Assembly: GCF_011300215.1 (NCBI RefSeq)
Contig: NZ_CP049866.1
Coordinates: 3,720,669 to 3,784,668 of the forward strand
Source: Nocardioides piscis
GTDB lineage: Bacteria; Actinomycetota; Actinomycetes; Propionibacteriales; Nocardioidaceae
Reading direction: 5' to 3'
Length of the DNA: 64,000 bases
The notes under the pieces were generated by a model that was not told the origin of the DNA, ran no database searches, and saw only the letters and a program-made list of their open reading frames with translations. Positions 1 to 10,954 of the stretch are shown here, in pieces; positions within the stretch are counted from its first letter, which is position 1; every line of letters begins with the position of its first letter. A program made the translations under genes and the position numbers.

Positions 1-512
1 TCGGGGCCGATGCCCGCGCTCGAGCCTGCGTCGATGGTGACGGTGTTGCTGAACGCCTGGGAGGGGCCGTAGGCCACCACCCGGGCCGGGACGAGCGCTC
101 GCCCGAGGTTCTCGGCAGCCTTGGTGAGCCCGTCGTACTCCTCGAGGCGGTTGCGGTCGAGGTCGACCGTCGCGGCCTGGGCCCGCAGCTCGGAGTTCTC
201 CGCGGAGAGGTCACGGATCTCCTGGCTGAGCGAGCCCTGGTCGCGGAACCAGGAGGGTACGGCGGTGAAGGGCCGGACGGCGGTCGCCGTGGCAGCCTCC
301 ACGGGCCCGAACACCTCCCCCAGGGCGCGGCGGGCCGGGTCGACCGGAGAGCTGCTCCCGCCGCTGACGTCGAGGGTGATCAGGGTGACGCTGGCCAGCA
401 CCAGGGCGACGAGCAGCGAGCGGGGCGGACGGCTCCGGGCGTCGAGCCGGTCCATCCCGCGCCAGCGGCGCTCCCTGCCGAACAGCGAACCGCCTCCCCC
501 CAGACCGGCCAT
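1..512 (-). CDS. mreC: MreC rod shape-determining protein (N-terminal part)
   Basis: MreC links the cytoplasmic MreB filament to wall synthesis enzymes outside the membrane. The 170 visible residues give an arginine-rich cytoplasmic start, one membrane segment (SLLVALVLASVTLITLDV, about residues 32-49), then a coiled-coil stretch (QEIRDLSAENSELRAQ) leading into the beta-rich domain, which is cut off by the window edge. The ATG overlaps the mreB stop codon by one base (TGATG), so the two are probably translationally coupled in the usual mreB-mreC order. The identification rests on context plus the membrane/coiled-coil layout, since most of the conserved C-terminal domain is outside the window. 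Confidence 0.85.
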   Translation of the reverse strand, partial: MAGLGGGGSLFGRERRWRGMDRLDARSRPPRSLLVALVLASVTLITLDVSGGSSSPVDPARRALGEVFGPVEAATATAVRPFTAVPSWFRDQGSLSQEIRDLSAENSELRAQAATVDLDRNRLEEYDGLTKAAENLGRALVPARVVAYGPSQAFSNTVTIDAGSSAGIGP

Positions 513-1540
513 CAGAAGCGCCGTCGCTCCGAGACGAGGACCTGCTGCAGGGCCTCGAACTCCTCGACACACTTCCCGGCGCCGAAGGCGACGCTGGAGA
601 GCGGGTGCTCGGCGACGTGGACGGGCATCCCGGTCTCGTGCCGGAGGCGTTCGTCGAGACCGCGGAGCAGTCCACCTCCCCCGGTGAGGACGATCCCGCG
701 GTCCATGATGTCGCCGGCCAGCTCGGGAGGCGTCTGGTCGAGCGTCGTGCGGACCGCGTCGATGATGTTGTGCAGCGGCTCCTCGAGCGCCTGCCGGACC
801 TCGGAGCTGGAGACGACGACGGTGCGCGGCAGGCCCGAGACCATGTCCCGACCGCGGATCTCTGCCTCGGGCTCGCTCGGCAGCGGGAAGGCCGACCCGA
901 TGGTCAGCTTCACCTCCTCGGCGGTCCGCTCCCCCAGCATCAGGGAGTATTCCTTCTTCATCCACGCGATGATCGCCTGGTCGAGGTCGTCGCCTGCCGT
1001 GCGCACGCTGATGCTGGTGACGATCCCCCCGAGGCTGATCACCGCGACCTCGGTCGTGCCGCCGCCGACGTCGACGATCATGTTGCCGGTCGCCTCGTGC
1101 ACCGGCAGCCCGGCTCCGATCGCGGCCGCCATCGGCTCCTCGACGATGTAGACCTTCCGGGCACCGGCCTGGTAGCCGGCCTCCTTGACCGCGCGCTGCT
1201 CCACGGCGGTGATGCCGCTGGGAACGCAGATGACCATGCGGGGCTTGGCGAAGTAGCGGCGGCGGTGCACCTGTTGGATGAAGTAGCGCAGCATCTGCTC
1301 GGTGGCCTCGAAGTCGGCGATCACGCCGTCCTTGAGCGGTCGGATGGCGGTGATGCTGTCGGGGGTCCGGCCGATCATCCGCTTGGCCTCGTGACCGACG
1401 GCCAGCACCTCGCCGGTGTTGGTGTTCATCGCCACGACCGACGGCTCGTCGAGCACGACGCCCTTGCCCCGGACATAGACCAGCGTGTTGGCGGTGCCGA
1501 GGTCCACGGCCATGTCGCGGCCGATGAAGCTAGAAGCCAT
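512..1540 (-). CDS. mreB: Rod shape-determining protein MreB
   Basis: Bacterial actin that polymerises under the membrane and directs elongation-mode wall growth. The 342-residue product has the actin-fold nucleotide motifs: phosphate-1 loop DLGTANTLVYVRG near the N terminus, phosphate-2 loop VDVGGGTTEVAVIS in the middle, and adenosine motif LTGGGGLLRG near the C terminus. The frame stays open for another 77 codons upstream, but MASSFIGRDMAVDLGTAN matches the family N terminus and has a purine-rich GAGGCAG sequence about 7 bases before the ATG, so the start at 1540 is preferred. It lies directly before mreC. Confidence 0.97.
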   Translation of the reverse strand: MASSFIGRDMAVDLGTANTLVYVRGKGVVLDEPSVVAMNTNTGEVLAVGHEAKRMIGRTPDSITAIRPLKDGVIADFEATEQMLRYFIQQVHRRRYFAKPRMVICVPSGITAVEQRAVKEAGYQAGARKVYIVEEPMAAAIGAGLPVHEATGNMIVDVGGGTTEVAVISLGGIVTSISVRTAGDDLDQAIIAWMKKEYSLMLGERTAEEVKLTIGSAFPLPSEPEAEIRGRDMVSGLPRTVVVSSSEVRQALEEPLHNIIDAVRTTLDQTPPELAGDIMDRGIVLTGGGGLLRGLDERLRHETGMPVHVAEHPLSSVAFGAGKCVEEFEALQQVLVSERRRF

Positions 1541-1624
1541 GCGCGCTGCCTCGCAAAGAGTTGCGTGTGTACGAAGGAAGGCGGGCCGGCGCAGGATGGT
1601 GGCCGTCGACCCGACCTCAGCGTA

Positions 1625-2005
1625 GGTAGGGTCCGACCCCGTTCCCGGCAGGACACGCCCTGCCGCAGCGGCCCAGCTCGGGCTAGGTGGAGGCCAACGC
1701 CCAGGACCCGGCCGGCGAGGCATCCCTCTCCGGGGCGGTCGGCCAGCACGACCCGGCTGTCGCCACGCCACCGGTGGAGATCGCCGACGTCGACCCGGCC
1801 GCCGATCGTGCTGTCCTACCTCGCCAAGCAGCTGGGCCAGAAGGGGGGCGCCGCTGACGGTGGCGCTCTGGGATCGATCCTCTCGAGCATCCTGGGCGGA
1901 GCGGCCCAGGGCACTGAAGGCTCGACGGGCTCCGGTGGCAGCGGTGTGGGCGGCGTGCTGGGCGACCTGCTCGGCGGCCTCCTCGGAGGTGGCCGCAGGG
2001 CCTGA
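1625..2005 (+). pseudogene. Decayed DUF937 (YidB-like) protein gene
   Basis: Two pieces of a DUF937-type protein are recognisable in different frames. The first, from 1687, reads VEANAQDPAGEASLSGAV followed by GQHDPA, the conserved N-terminal region. The second, from 1802, reads PIVLSYLAKQLGQKGG followed by the glycine/leucine-rich tail GGLLGGGRRA and a stop at 2005. In intact family members about 60-70 residues separate these blocks; here they abut with a frame change near 1800. Upstream, traces such as GSDPV at about 1629 suggest the start is also damaged, and a TAG lies at 1684. The function of the family is unclear. This is inferred to be a true internal deletion rather than a base-call error. 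Confidence 0.6.
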
Positions 2006-2011
2006 CGGTGC

Positions 2012-2434
2012 TCAGGCGAGGTCTGTGAACCAGATCGCGATCTCGCGCTCCGCGGACTCGGGGGCGTCCGATCCGTGCACGATGTTCTGCTGGACCTTCT
2101 CGCCCCAGTCGCGGCCCAGGTCGCCCCGGATGGTGCCGGGTGCGGCGACGGTGGGGTCGGTGGCCCCCGCCAACGAACGGAAGCCTTCGATGCAGCGCTC
2201 GCCCTCGAGCACCATCGCAGCCACCGGACCGGAGAGCATGAACTCCACCAGCGGCTCGTAGAAGGGCTTGCCCTCGTGCTCGGCGTAGTGCTCGGCCAGC
2301 AGCTCGCGGGTCGCGGTCCGCAGCTCGAGTGCGACGAGACGGTATCCCTTCGCCTCCACGCGACGAATCACCTCGCCGGTGAGGCCTCGGCGTACGCCGT
2401 CGGGCTTGACAAGGACAAGGGAGCGCTCGGTCAT
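2012..2434 (-). CDS. ndk: Nucleoside diphosphate kinase
   Basis: Transfers the gamma phosphate of ATP to other nucleoside diphosphates through a phosphohistidine, balancing cytoplasmic NTP and dNTP pools. The 140-residue protein is full length. The active-site histidine is H120 in NIVHGSD, and the N terminus TERSLVLVKPDGV is the typical first strand and nucleotide-contact region. It is the fourth gene of a minus-strand run (GNAT, folC, DUF4233, ndk), separated from DUF4233 by about 200 bases in which no gene or clear signal is seen. Confidence 0.98.
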   Translation of the reverse strand: MTERSLVLVKPDGVRRGLTGEVIRRVEAKGYRLVALELRTATRELLAEHYAEHEGKPFYEPLVEFMLSGPVAAMVLEGERCIEGFRSLAGATDPTVAAPGTIRGDLGRDWGEKVQQNIVHGSDAPESAEREIAIWFTDLA

Positions 2435-2635
2435 GGCGCGAGCCTAGCGACCTCCCAGGCAGGGTCGGTCGACAGGAGCCTTGCCAAACTCCGCGAGACG
2501 TGGTTCATTGGGATTCAGGCCACATTTGTGGCGCTACCCCGGACCCCGGTGGCGCGGACATTGCAGCGCACACCGCCCCCCTAGGGTCCCCCACCCGAAT
2601 GGTAGTGCCGCTCCCGCGCCACCGGCCGAGCAGCT

Positions 2636-3034
2636 TCAGGGCTGTTCGGCGCGATAGGCCGCCCACGCGGCCGCCTTCTCGCGCTCGATCTTGCGACCGA
2701 GGAAGTCCGCCATGCCCCACAGCAGCGCGAAGATGCCGCCGAGCACGAACATCATGGCGATGACGAAGCCCAGGCCGATCGCGGCGACCTGGATGAGATA
2801 GCCGACCGCATAGGCCCAAGGGGCTCGCAGCATGCCGGCGAGGAGCAGGCACGCCAGGGCCAGCCCCAGCCCGACGCCGAGCGCCGTGGAGACGGGGACG
2901 TCGGCGATCCGGATCATCACCGGAGTCGTGAGCGCGATGGTGATCGCCTCGAGGCTCAGGACGGCTGCGCACATCCCTCGACGAGGCGACCGCTCGGTGT
3001 TGTGGGGGTGCTGGACCTGCGCGTCGCTGTTCAC
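2636..3034 (-). CDS. DUF4233 membrane protein
   Basis: A 132-residue integral membrane protein with four predicted hydrophobic segments: around AAVLSLEAITIALTTPVMI, ALGVGLGLALACLLLAGML, WAYAVGYLIQVAAIGLGFV and IAMMFVLGGIFALLWGMADF. The C-terminal tail is charged (GRKIEREKAAAW) and probably cytoplasmic. The family is known from actinobacteria, where it regularly follows folC, as here: its GTG start overlaps the folC stop by four bases (GTGA). No biochemical role is established. The constant association with folC suggests a link to folate metabolism or simple co-expression, which is inference only. Confidence 0.85.
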   Translation of the reverse strand: MNSDAQVQHPHNTERSPRRGMCAAVLSLEAITIALTTPVMIRIADVPVSTALGVGLGLALACLLLAGMLRAPWAYAVGYLIQVAAIGLGFVIAMMFVLGGIFALLWGMADFLGRKIEREKAAAWAAYRAEQP

Positions 3035-4395
3035 TGCCTGCGACCCCGCTTCAGCATCGTGCGGGCCTCCCCGACGGTGACGACCGAGCCGGTGACCAGC
3101 ACGGCCCCGGACCCGAGTGCGGCACCGAACGCCTCGCCGGCCTCGGCCAGGGCTGCCGCACGGTCGATGGCGTCAGCAAGGTCGGGGACGACCGTCACCC
3201 GGTCCTCGCCATAGATGTCGACCGCCGCCCTGCCCAGCTCGGCGGCGGTCATCGACCGGGGGGTGGAGTTCTGCGTGCAGATGAGGTGGCTGAAGTGCGG
3301 CTCGAAGGCCGCGAGGAGCCCCGCGGCGTCCTTGTCACTCATCACGCCCATCACGCCGATGAGCGGGGAGAAGTTGAAGGAGTCCTCCAGCGCAGCCCCG
3401 GTCGCCTCTGCGCCGTGCGGGTTGTGGGCCGCGTCGAGGACCACGGTCGGACTGCGCCGGACCACTTCGAGTCGCCCGGGAGAGGTGACGTCGGCGAAGG
3501 CGGCCCGGACGAGGTCGGCGTCGAGCGGCGCCTGGCCCGCGAAGGCCTCCACCGCAGCCAGCGCGACGGCGGCGTTGTTGGCCTGGTGTGCCCCGTGGAG
3601 GGGCAGGAAGACGTCGTCATAGCGGCCTCGAAGGCCCTGCAGGCTCAGCAGCTGGCCGCCGATCGCGGGGACACGAGAGATGACGCCGAACTCCATCCCC
3701 TCACGCACGACGGTCGCCCCGACCTCGGCGGCCCTCTCCAGGAGCACCGCGGCCACCTCGGCTGACTGCTCCGCCAGGACGGCGGTGCAGCCCGGCTTGA
3801 TGATCCCGGCCTTCTCCTGCGCGATCGCCGCGAGTGACTCGCCGAGGTACTTGGCGTGGTCGACCGCGATCGGCAGCACGACCGCGACGTCGGCGTCAGC
3901 GACGTTGGTGGCGTCCCAGCTGCCCCCCATCCCGACCTCGAGCACGGCCACGTCGACGGGCGCGTCGGCGAAGGCCGCGAACGCCATCCCGACCATGGTC
4001 TCGAAGAACGAGAGCGGGTGCTCCTGCTCAGCGTCGACAAGGTGGGTGTAGGCAGCGACGTCGTTGAACGCGCGGACGAACTCGTCGTCGGTGAGCTGCT
4101 CCCCGTCGATGCTGATCCGTTCGCTCATCCGCTCCAGGTGTGGGCTGGTGAAACGACCGGTCCGCAGGTCCAGAGCACGGAGCAGCGTGTCGATCATCCT
4201 GCTGGTGGACGTCTTGCCGTTGGTGCCGGTCAGGTGGATGACCCGCAGGGACGCCTGCGGCTCGCCGAGCAGCTCGGTGAAGGCGCGGATCCGGTCGAGG
4301 CTCGGCTCGAGCCGGCTCTCGGGCCAGCGGGACAGCAGGGCGTCCTCGACCTCGGCACAGGTCTGGGCGAGGCGGGGCGTGGAAGGCTGGCTCAT
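3031..4395 (-). CDS. folC: Folylpolyglutamate synthase / dihydrofolate synthase
   Basis: Mur-ligase-fold enzyme that adds glutamate to dihydropteroate (making dihydrofolate) and to reduced folates. The 454-residue protein has the P-loop GTNGKTS at about residues 57-63, the folate-loop region TSPHLERMSERI just after it, and the C-terminal Mur-ligase signature VVLDAAHNPHGAEA. Start choice is not certain. ATG at 4395 is used because SQPSTPRLAQTCAEVE looks like a normal N terminus, but a GTG at 4431 is also in frame and overlaps the stop of the upstream acetyltransferase as GTGA, which would add 12 residues and couple the two genes. Confidence 0.96.
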   Translation of the reverse strand: MSQPSTPRLAQTCAEVEDALLSRWPESRLEPSLDRIRAFTELLGEPQASLRVIHLTGTNGKTSTSRMIDTLLRALDLRTGRFTSPHLERMSERISIDGEQLTDDEFVRAFNDVAAYTHLVDAEQEHPLSFFETMVGMAFAAFADAPVDVAVLEVGMGGSWDATNVADADVAVVLPIAVDHAKYLGESLAAIAQEKAGIIKPGCTAVLAEQSAEVAAVLLERAAEVGATVVREGMEFGVISRVPAIGGQLLSLQGLRGRYDDVFLPLHGAHQANNAAVALAAVEAFAGQAPLDADLVRAAFADVTSPGRLEVVRRSPTVVLDAAHNPHGAEATGAALEDSFNFSPLIGVMGVMSDKDAAGLLAAFEPHFSHLICTQNSTPRSMTAAELGRAAVDIYGEDRVTVVPDLADAIDRAAALAEAGEAFGAALGSGAVLVTGSVVTVGEARTMLKRGRRQ

Positions 4396-4427
4396 GTCAC
4401 GCCTGAGTCTAGGGCGTGGCGTGCCGC

Positions 4428-5309
4428 TCACTCGACGAGCAGGTTGACCATGTCGACGACCGGGCGATAGCCCAATGCCTCATAGATCCGGTTCGAGGTG
4501 GGGTTGGCCTGGTCGGTGAACAAGCACGCTCGCGCGCCTTCGTCCACGATCTGCCGCGACACTGCAGCGACGGTCGCGCTGGCATATCCGCGACCGCGTT
4601 GCGTCCTGGGCGTGTAGACCGGCCCGACCCTGACGACTCCGAAGGCCGGGGCGCTGGCTCCGGTGAGGTGCACGGCCTGTCCTTCCTCGTCCTCCCACAA
4701 CCAGATCCCGCGACGGCCGATGCGGCGGCGCATGTCTGCCTCGTCGGGAAGCTCGTGGAAGCTGCTGCCCGGCTCACGAGCGCTCTGCTCGTCGGCGTCG
4801 TGCGAGAAGGCGGCGAACCACGCCAGCGCCAGGTCCACGTCGTGCTCGTCGGCGACCCGCAGCCGTCCGGGCACGGCAGCCGGTTCGACCAGGTTGTCGA
4901 GCTCGAAGAGTCGGGTGTGCTGCGCCACTGCGACCGAGGCACCCACCAGTCGCGCCGTCTCGTCGGCGAAGGTCCGCACTGCTGGCAGGGCCCCGTTGGC
5001 CGCCCCGACAGTCTCACCGCGCTCGTGCAGCGTCCGCGCCAGCAGGAGGGCGGCCTCGTCGGGCATGGGCAACAAGAACAGGGGCCGTGCACCGAACGGG
5101 GCAGTGCGCATGGCCACCCCGCGCAGCGCTGCACCCTCTCGCGCCACGACATACCAGTCCCGGGGATCCGGGGTGACACCCTCGGACAGGTCGGCCAGCG
5201 CGCGCTCCGCCACCGACGACACGACGGTCGACACGACCGGCTCCCGGGCGAGGTGACGGGCAGCGAGCTCCAGGAAGCCGCCGGGGTCCGTGAAGAAGTC
5301 GAGGCGCAT
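4428..5309 (-). CDS. GNAT family N-acetyltransferase
   Basis: A 293-residue protein with a C-terminal GNAT domain. The acetyl-CoA pyrophosphate-binding loop is visible as [11 protein letters not shown] after the strand [10 protein letters not shown], followed by [21 protein letters not shown], the usual last helix and strand. The N-terminal 140 residues are less conserved and probably form a second, degenerate GNAT-like domain. The acceptor cannot be named. The gene is first in the minus-strand run leading into folC, and diverges from valS across a 77-base gap that must hold both promoters. Confidence 0.85.
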   Translation of the reverse strand: MRLDFFTDPGGFLELAARHLAREPVVSTVVSSVAERALADLSEGVTPDPRDWYVVAREGAALRGVAMRTAPFGARPLFLLPMPDEAALLLARTLHERGETVGAANGALPAVRTFADETARLVGASVAVAQHTRLFELDNLVEPAAVPGRLRVADEHDVDLALAWFAAFSHDADEQSAREPGSSFHELPDEADMRRRIGRRGIWLWEDEEGQAVHLTGASAPAFGVVRVGPVYTPRTQRGRGYASATVAAVSRQIVDEGARACLFTDQANPTSNRIYEALGYRPVVDMVNLLVE

Positions 5310-5386
5310 GGTCTGACGCTAATCACCGGTCGTCGAAGCTGGAACGCGTTTTCTCGCGCCCGAGCCGCGCTCATAGACTGCGCGGC

Positions 5387-8008
5387 ATGACCTCCCCCAG
5401 CTCCGAGCCCGAGTCCACGACGTCCACACGCCGCGACGTCGTCGTACCGGACCGGGCCGCCCTGGAGGGACTGGAGGCCAAGTGGTCGGAGCAGTGGAGG
5501 TCCGACCAGACCTATCGCTTCGACCGCACGGCCGCGCGCGCCGACGTCTACTCCATCGACACGCCGCCGCCGACCGTCAGCGGCAGCCTGCACGTGGGGC
5601 ACGTCTTCTCCTACACCCACACCGACCTGATCGCGCGCTACCACCGCATGACCGGCAAGAGCGTCTTCTACCCGATGGGCTGGGACGACAACGGGCTGCC
5701 GACCGAGCGGCGCGTCCAGAACTACTTCGGCGTGCGCTGCGACCCTTCCCTGCCCTACGCCGCCGACTTCACCCCACCGGAGAAGCCGGACCCCAAGAAG
5801 CAGGTTCCGATCAGCCGGCCCAACTTCATCGAGCTGTGCGAGCAGCTTGTCGAGGAGGACGAGAAGGTCTTCGAGGCGCTGTGGCGCACCTTGGGGCTGT
5901 CGGTCGACTGGAACGAGAACTACACGACGATCGGTCCCAAGGCCCGACTCGTCAGCCAGACCGCGTTCCTGCGCAACTTCGCCCGCGGTGAGGCCTACCT
6001 CTCCGAGGCACCCACCCTGTGGGACGTCACCTTCCAGACCGCTGTCGCCCAGGCCGAGCTCGAGGCCCGCGACTATCCGGGCCACTACCACCGGGTGGCG
6101 TTCCACCGTCCCGACGGATCTCCGGTCCACATCGAGACCACCCGGCCCGAGCTGATCCCGAGCGTGGTCGCACTGATCGCCCACCCCGATGACGAGCGCT
6201 ACCAGTCGCTCTTCGGCACCACGGTCACGTCGCCCGTCTTCGGGGTCGAGATCCCGGTGGTGGCGCACCCCGCCGCCGAGCCCGACAAGGGCGCCGGCAT
6301 CGCGATGTGCTGCACCTTCGGCGACCTCACCGACGTCATGTGGTGGCGCGAGCTCAATCTCCCCGTCCGCACGCTGATCGGCCGGGACGGCCGAATGTCT
6401 CGCGAGACGCCCGAGTGGCTCTCCGAGCCGGGTGCCGCATCGGCGTACGAGGAGCTGAAGGGCAAGACCGCGTTCAGCGCCCGCGAGGCCGTCGTGGCCG
6501 CCCTGCGCGAGTCGGGCGACCTGGACGGCGAGCCGAAGGCGACCCAACGCATGGCCAACTTCTATGAGAAGGGCGACAAGCCGCTCGAGATCGTGGCCAC
6601 CCGCCAGTGGTATGTCCGCAACGGCGGCCGGGACGCGGAGGTGCGCGGCGAGATGCTCGAGCGTGCCGACGAGGTCACCTGGATCCCCACCCACATGAAG
6701 CACCGCTACGACAACTGGGTGGGCGGGCTCAACGGTGACTGGCTGATCTCGCGCCAGCGCTTCTTCGGCATCCCGTTCCCCGTCTGGTATCCCCTCGACG
6801 ACGCCGGCGACCCCGACTACGACCACCCGCTCCTGCCGCGTGAGGACGCCCTGCCGGTCGACCCGTCCACGCAGGCCCCCGAGGGCTACGACGAGTCGCA
6901 GCGCGACCAGCCGGGCGGCTTCATGGGCGACCCGGACGTGATGGACACCTGGGCCACGTCGTCGCTGACCCCGCAGATCGCCGGAGGGTGGCTCACCGAC
7001 GAGGACCTCTTCGACCGGGTCTTCCCCTACGACCTCTGCACCCACGCCCACGACATCATCCGCACCTGGTTGTTCAGCCGGGTGGTCCGGGCACACTTCG
7101 AGCACCACACGGCGCCGTGGACGCACGCGATGATCTCGGGCTTCATCGTCGACCCCGACCGCAAGAAGATGTCGAAGTCCAGGGGCAACGTCGTCGTCCC
7201 GACCGAGATCATGGACAAGTACGGCGCCGACGCCGTCCGCTGGCGCACCGCGCTCGGACGACCGGGACTCGACTCCCCCTTCGACGAGTCGCAGATGAAG
7301 GTCGGCCGCCGACTGGCTATGAAGGTCCTCAACGCCTCGAAGTTCGTGCTCGGCAACGTCGGCGCCTCAGCCCTCGACCACTTCGCGGTCAGCGCACCCA
7401 TCGACTGCGCCCTGCTCGGGCGGCTCGAGGTGGTCGTGCGCCGCGCCACCGAGGCGTTCGAGGCCTACGACTACACGACCGCCCTCGAGGTCACCGAGAA
7501 GTTCTTCTGGGAGTTCTGCGACGACTACCTCGAGCTGGTCAAGGAGCGCGCCTACGACGAGGACGGCGGGGCTGCCACCGACTCCGCACGAGCCGCGCTG
7601 GCGATCGCCCTCCACGTCCAGCTGCGCCTGCTGGCGCCGTTCCTGCCCTACGTCACCGAGGAGGTGTGGTCGTGGTGGCAGACAGGGTCCATCCACCGCT
7701 CCACCTGGCCGGTTCCCACCGACCTCGGTGCGGCCGCGGCCGCTGATCCGACCGCCGTCTCGGCGGTGGCTGCGGCGTTGATCGGGGTCCGCGGCGCGAA
7801 GTCGAAGGCAAAGGTGTCGATGAAGGCCGAGCTCTCCCGGGTGGAGATCTCCGGGCCGTCCGCGCTGGTCGCGGGTGTCGAGTCGGCGGCTGACGACCTG
7901 CGCCGGGCCGGCAAGATCACCGGCGACCTGGTCTTCACCGTCGACGACTCGACCCAGGAGATCTCGGTGGATGCCGAGCTTGCCGAGGTGGCCGACCCGC
8001 CTGCCTAG
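5387..8008 (+). CDS. valS: Valine--tRNA ligase
   Basis: Class I aminoacyl-tRNA synthetase that charges tRNA-Val and edits mischarged threonine. The 873-residue protein has the HIGH-type motif HVGH at residues 69-72 within [17 protein letters not shown], the CP1 editing domain (about 220-420, including the threonine-recognition stretch [11 protein letters not shown]), and the KMSKS loop as KKMSKSRGN near residue 593. An anticodon-binding domain and a short C-terminal arm follow. The start ATG at 5387 lies in the divergent gap from the acetyltransferase gene. No T-box leader was seen upstream. Confidence 0.98.
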   Translation: MTSPSSEPESTTSTRRDVVVPDRAALEGLEAKWSEQWRSDQTYRFDRTAARADVYSIDTPPPTVSGSLHVGHVFSYTHTDLIARYHRMTGKSVFYPMGWDDNGLPTERRVQNYFGVRCDPSLPYAADFTPPEKPDPKKQVPISRPNFIELCEQLVEEDEKVFEALWRTLGLSVDWNENYTTIGPKARLVSQTAFLRNFARGEAYLSEAPTLWDVTFQTAVAQAELEARDYPGHYHRVAFHRPDGSPVHIETTRPELIPSVVALIAHPDDERYQSLFGTTVTSPVFGVEIPVVAHPAAEPDKGAGIAMCCTFGDLTDVMWWRELNLPVRTLIGRDGRMSRETPEWLSEPGAASAYEELKGKTAFSAREAVVAALRESGDLDGEPKATQRMANFYEKGDKPLEIVATRQWYVRNGGRDAEVRGEMLERADEVTWIPTHMKHRYDNWVGGLNGDWLISRQRFFGIPFPVWYPLDDAGDPDYDHPLLPREDALPVDPSTQAPEGYDESQRDQPGGFMGDPDVMDTWATSSLTPQIAGGWLTDEDLFDRVFPYDLCTHAHDIIRTWLFSRVVRAHFEHHTAPWTHAMISGFIVDPDRKKMSKSRGNVVVPTEIMDKYGADAVRWRTALGRPGLDSPFDESQMKVGRRLAMKVLNASKFVLGNVGASALDHFAVSAPIDCALLGRLEVVVRRATEAFEAYDYTTALEVTEKFFWEFCDDYLELVKERAYDEDGGAATDSARAALAIALHVQLRLLAPFLPYVTEEVWSWWQTGSIHRSTWPVPTDLGAAAAADPTAVSAVAAALIGVRGAKSKAKVSMKAELSRVEISGPSALVAGVESAADDLRRAGKITGDLVFTVDDSTQEISVDAELAEVADPPA

Positions 8009-8889
8009 GGGGTCTCAGCGGCCCTTGCCGGCGCCGTTCGACTTGCCCGGCCCCGTGACGGCGCTCTCCGGCGCCGCTGCCTCCGTCGTCTTGGTCGACT
8101 TGTCGCTCTTGCCGCGCTTGTCCGCCTTGGTGGACTTGGGGCCCTTGTCCGCCTTGGGGCCCTTGTCCGCCTTGGTGGACTTGGGGCCCTTGTCCGCCTT
8201 GGGGCCCTTGTCCGCCTTGGGGCCTTGGGGGCCTTGTCCGCGTCGGCCTGTTGCAGGCTTGACCCTTCGGACAACTCGATCTGGGGCGCCAGAGCGCTTT
8301 CCTGGCGTTGGCCCTTGCCAGCCCGGTCGCCGTCACGCTCGGCCTGCTTGGCGGCCTTGTCCGACTCTCGCGCTGTCTTGCGAGCGACCTGCACCGTCGG
8401 CTCCTCGCCGCCGTCGACAGGCGCACCAGCAACGACCGGCACCGGGGCCGGACTGGCGACAGGCGCGTCAGTGGGATCGGTTGGGTCAGCGGCGTTCGTA
8501 GGCTGCGGATTGCCGCCTGCAGCTGCGGACGGAGTTGCAGTCGGGGCGGCCGTCGGTGTCGCACTGACCGGGCTGACCGGGCTGGCCGTCGGCGTTGCTG
8601 ACGACGTGTTGCCGGAGGGGCTCGGCTGCGAGGTCGAGGAGTCAGAAGCCAAGGACCGAAGGGTCGCCGCGAACGATGGCGCCGGCACGAAGGCCTCCTC
8701 GGTCACCGGCGACGCCGGCGGCTGGGGGGCGGGGGTGATGATGGCGGGTTGCTGGCTGGCGACGACGCTGCGGCGCACGTCCAGCACTGCGTCCTTGGCG
8801 GTGTCGCGCACCCCCTGTCCCAGGGTCAGGGCGCACAGGAACGACACCATCACGAACGCGACCAACGGCCGCTTGTGCTCTGGGTTCAC
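8005..8889 (-). CDS. Membrane-anchored low-complexity protein (tail frame probably shifted)
   Basis: Not a recognised family. GTG at 8889 is chosen because it follows an AGGAGG site and makes the N terminus match the neighbouring gene: both share EHxRPxVAFVxVSxLCALxLxQGxR, one membrane segment with a short cytoplasmic start. The middle is rich in Pro, Ala, Ser and Thr, typical of an extracytoplasmic linker. From about 8225 the open frame gives an arginine/proline-rich tail with atypical third codon positions. The adjacent frame instead gives a lysine-rich repeat ([15 protein letters not shown]) with nearly all G/C third positions and stops at 8015. One missing base near 8219-8226 would restore this, so the real product probably ends in the basic repeat. 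The literal frame ends inside the valS stop. Confidence 0.7.
   Translation of the reverse strand: MNPEHKRPLVAFVMVSFLCALTLGQGVRDTAKDAVLDVRRSVVASQQPAIITPAPQPPASPVTEEAFVPAPSFAATLRSLASDSSTSQPSPSGNTSSATPTASPVSPVSATPTAAPTATPSAAAGGNPQPTNAADPTDPTDAPVASPAPVPVVAGAPVDGGEEPTVQVARKTARESDKAAKQAERDGDRAGKGQRQESALAPQIELSEGSSLQQADADKAPKAPRRTRAPRRTRAPSPPRRTRAPRRTRAPSPPRRTSAARATSRPRRRRQRRRRAPSRGRASRTAPARAAETP
8117..8235. repeat. Tandem coding repeat (Lys/Gly/Pro-rich)
   Basis: Two nearly identical units of about 45 bases, each built from shorter elements CTTGTCCGCCTTGGGGCC and CTTGTCCGCCTTGGTGG on the plus strand, lie in the 3' end of the minus-strand gene. They encode repeated DKGPKA and DKGPKSTKA blocks in the frame judged correct. 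It is a protein-coding tandem repeat, with no spacers, and is likely prone to slippage. Confidence 0.85.
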
Positions 8890-9033
8890 CCCGAGTTCCC
8901 TCCTGTGTGGACAGGACTGGTTTCCAGTCTCGCCGCAGACCGGCCTGCACCGAAGGCCCCGGCCCAAAGATGGCCCGAACGGACTATGCCGCACCACCCT
9001 GTTGGGGCAGTCGAACTGCCTTGGTCACACACG

Positions 9034-9420
9034 TCATTGGGCGAGCAGGTCGGCCAGTGACAGCCCTGAGCCCCGCAGCTGCGTGTATGAGTACGGCGCC
9101 GGATCAGGCGCGACCGGCTCAGGCTCCGGCTCACTGCCAGCCGTGGCCTGCGCACCCAGGACTTCGACCGACGGCGCCGGGCTGGGGTCGGCTGCGGACG
9201 GTTCAGCCGCGGGCGGGCCGGCCGGCGCGGGGCCGGTGGACGGCCCGGGTGCCGGTTGGCCGGGCACCTCGGTCTCGGAGGGCTGAGCGGTCGTCTCGCC
9301 GTCGCGCAGTCCCAGGCGCTCCGCCACGACGTCGCTCCGGATGCCCTGGGCGAGCATGAGGGCGCACAGGACCGACACGAGGACGAAGGCGACTGTGGGT
9401 CGCTCGTGCTCCGTCTTCAC
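9034..9420 (-). CDS. Membrane-anchored proline-rich protein, partial paralogue of the adjacent gene
   Basis: A 128-residue protein of unknown function. The second of two close GTG codons (9420) is chosen because the GGGAGG site lies about seven bases before it. The N terminus (EHERPTVAFVLVSVLCALML, then AQGIR) closely matches that of the neighbouring downstream protein, giving one membrane segment near residues 8-25. The rest is acidic and rich in Pro, Glu and Ala, ending YTQLRGSGLSLADLLAQ. The shared head with an unrelated tail suggests tandem duplication followed by divergence, or swapping, of the exposed part. Confidence 0.75.
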   Translation of the reverse strand: MKTEHERPTVAFVLVSVLCALMLAQGIRSDVVAERLGLRDGETTAQPSETEVPGQPAPGPSTGPAPAGPPAAEPSAADPSPAPSVEVLGAQATAGSEPEPEPVAPDPAPYSYTQLRGSGLSLADLLAQ

Positions 9421-9545
9421 GCGCACCCCTCCCTCGTGGCACCGGTGACTAGCGCCATTCTCGCTTGCACAGTGCCCGATCGCACCAAGAACAGTCCACG
9501 AGAGCGGCCGCGTTCACCCCTAGGAGGCAGGGACGAGCAATCGAG

Positions 9546-10829
<1,284 letters not shown>

Positions 10830-10954
10830 GGGTGTGTCCTCCGGTCCTGCCAGGTCGGGATCCCGGCTTCTCGAGCTCCTTGACGGTACCCCGTGCCGGG
10901 CCCCGGTCGGGTCCGGACACGAGGTGCCGCCACATGATCATTGGGTCGCCAGGC

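Noticed and set aside
5310..5386. Possible T-box leader for valS
   Set aside because: The 77-base gap is too short and has no T-box motif or specifier stem.
4409..7126. A minus-strand open frame of about 905 codons across valS
   Set aside because: Its codons mirror valS; only the GNAT at 4428-5309 in another frame is real.
8117..8235. CRISPR-like direct repeats
   Set aside because: Repeats abut with no spacers and lie inside a coding frame.
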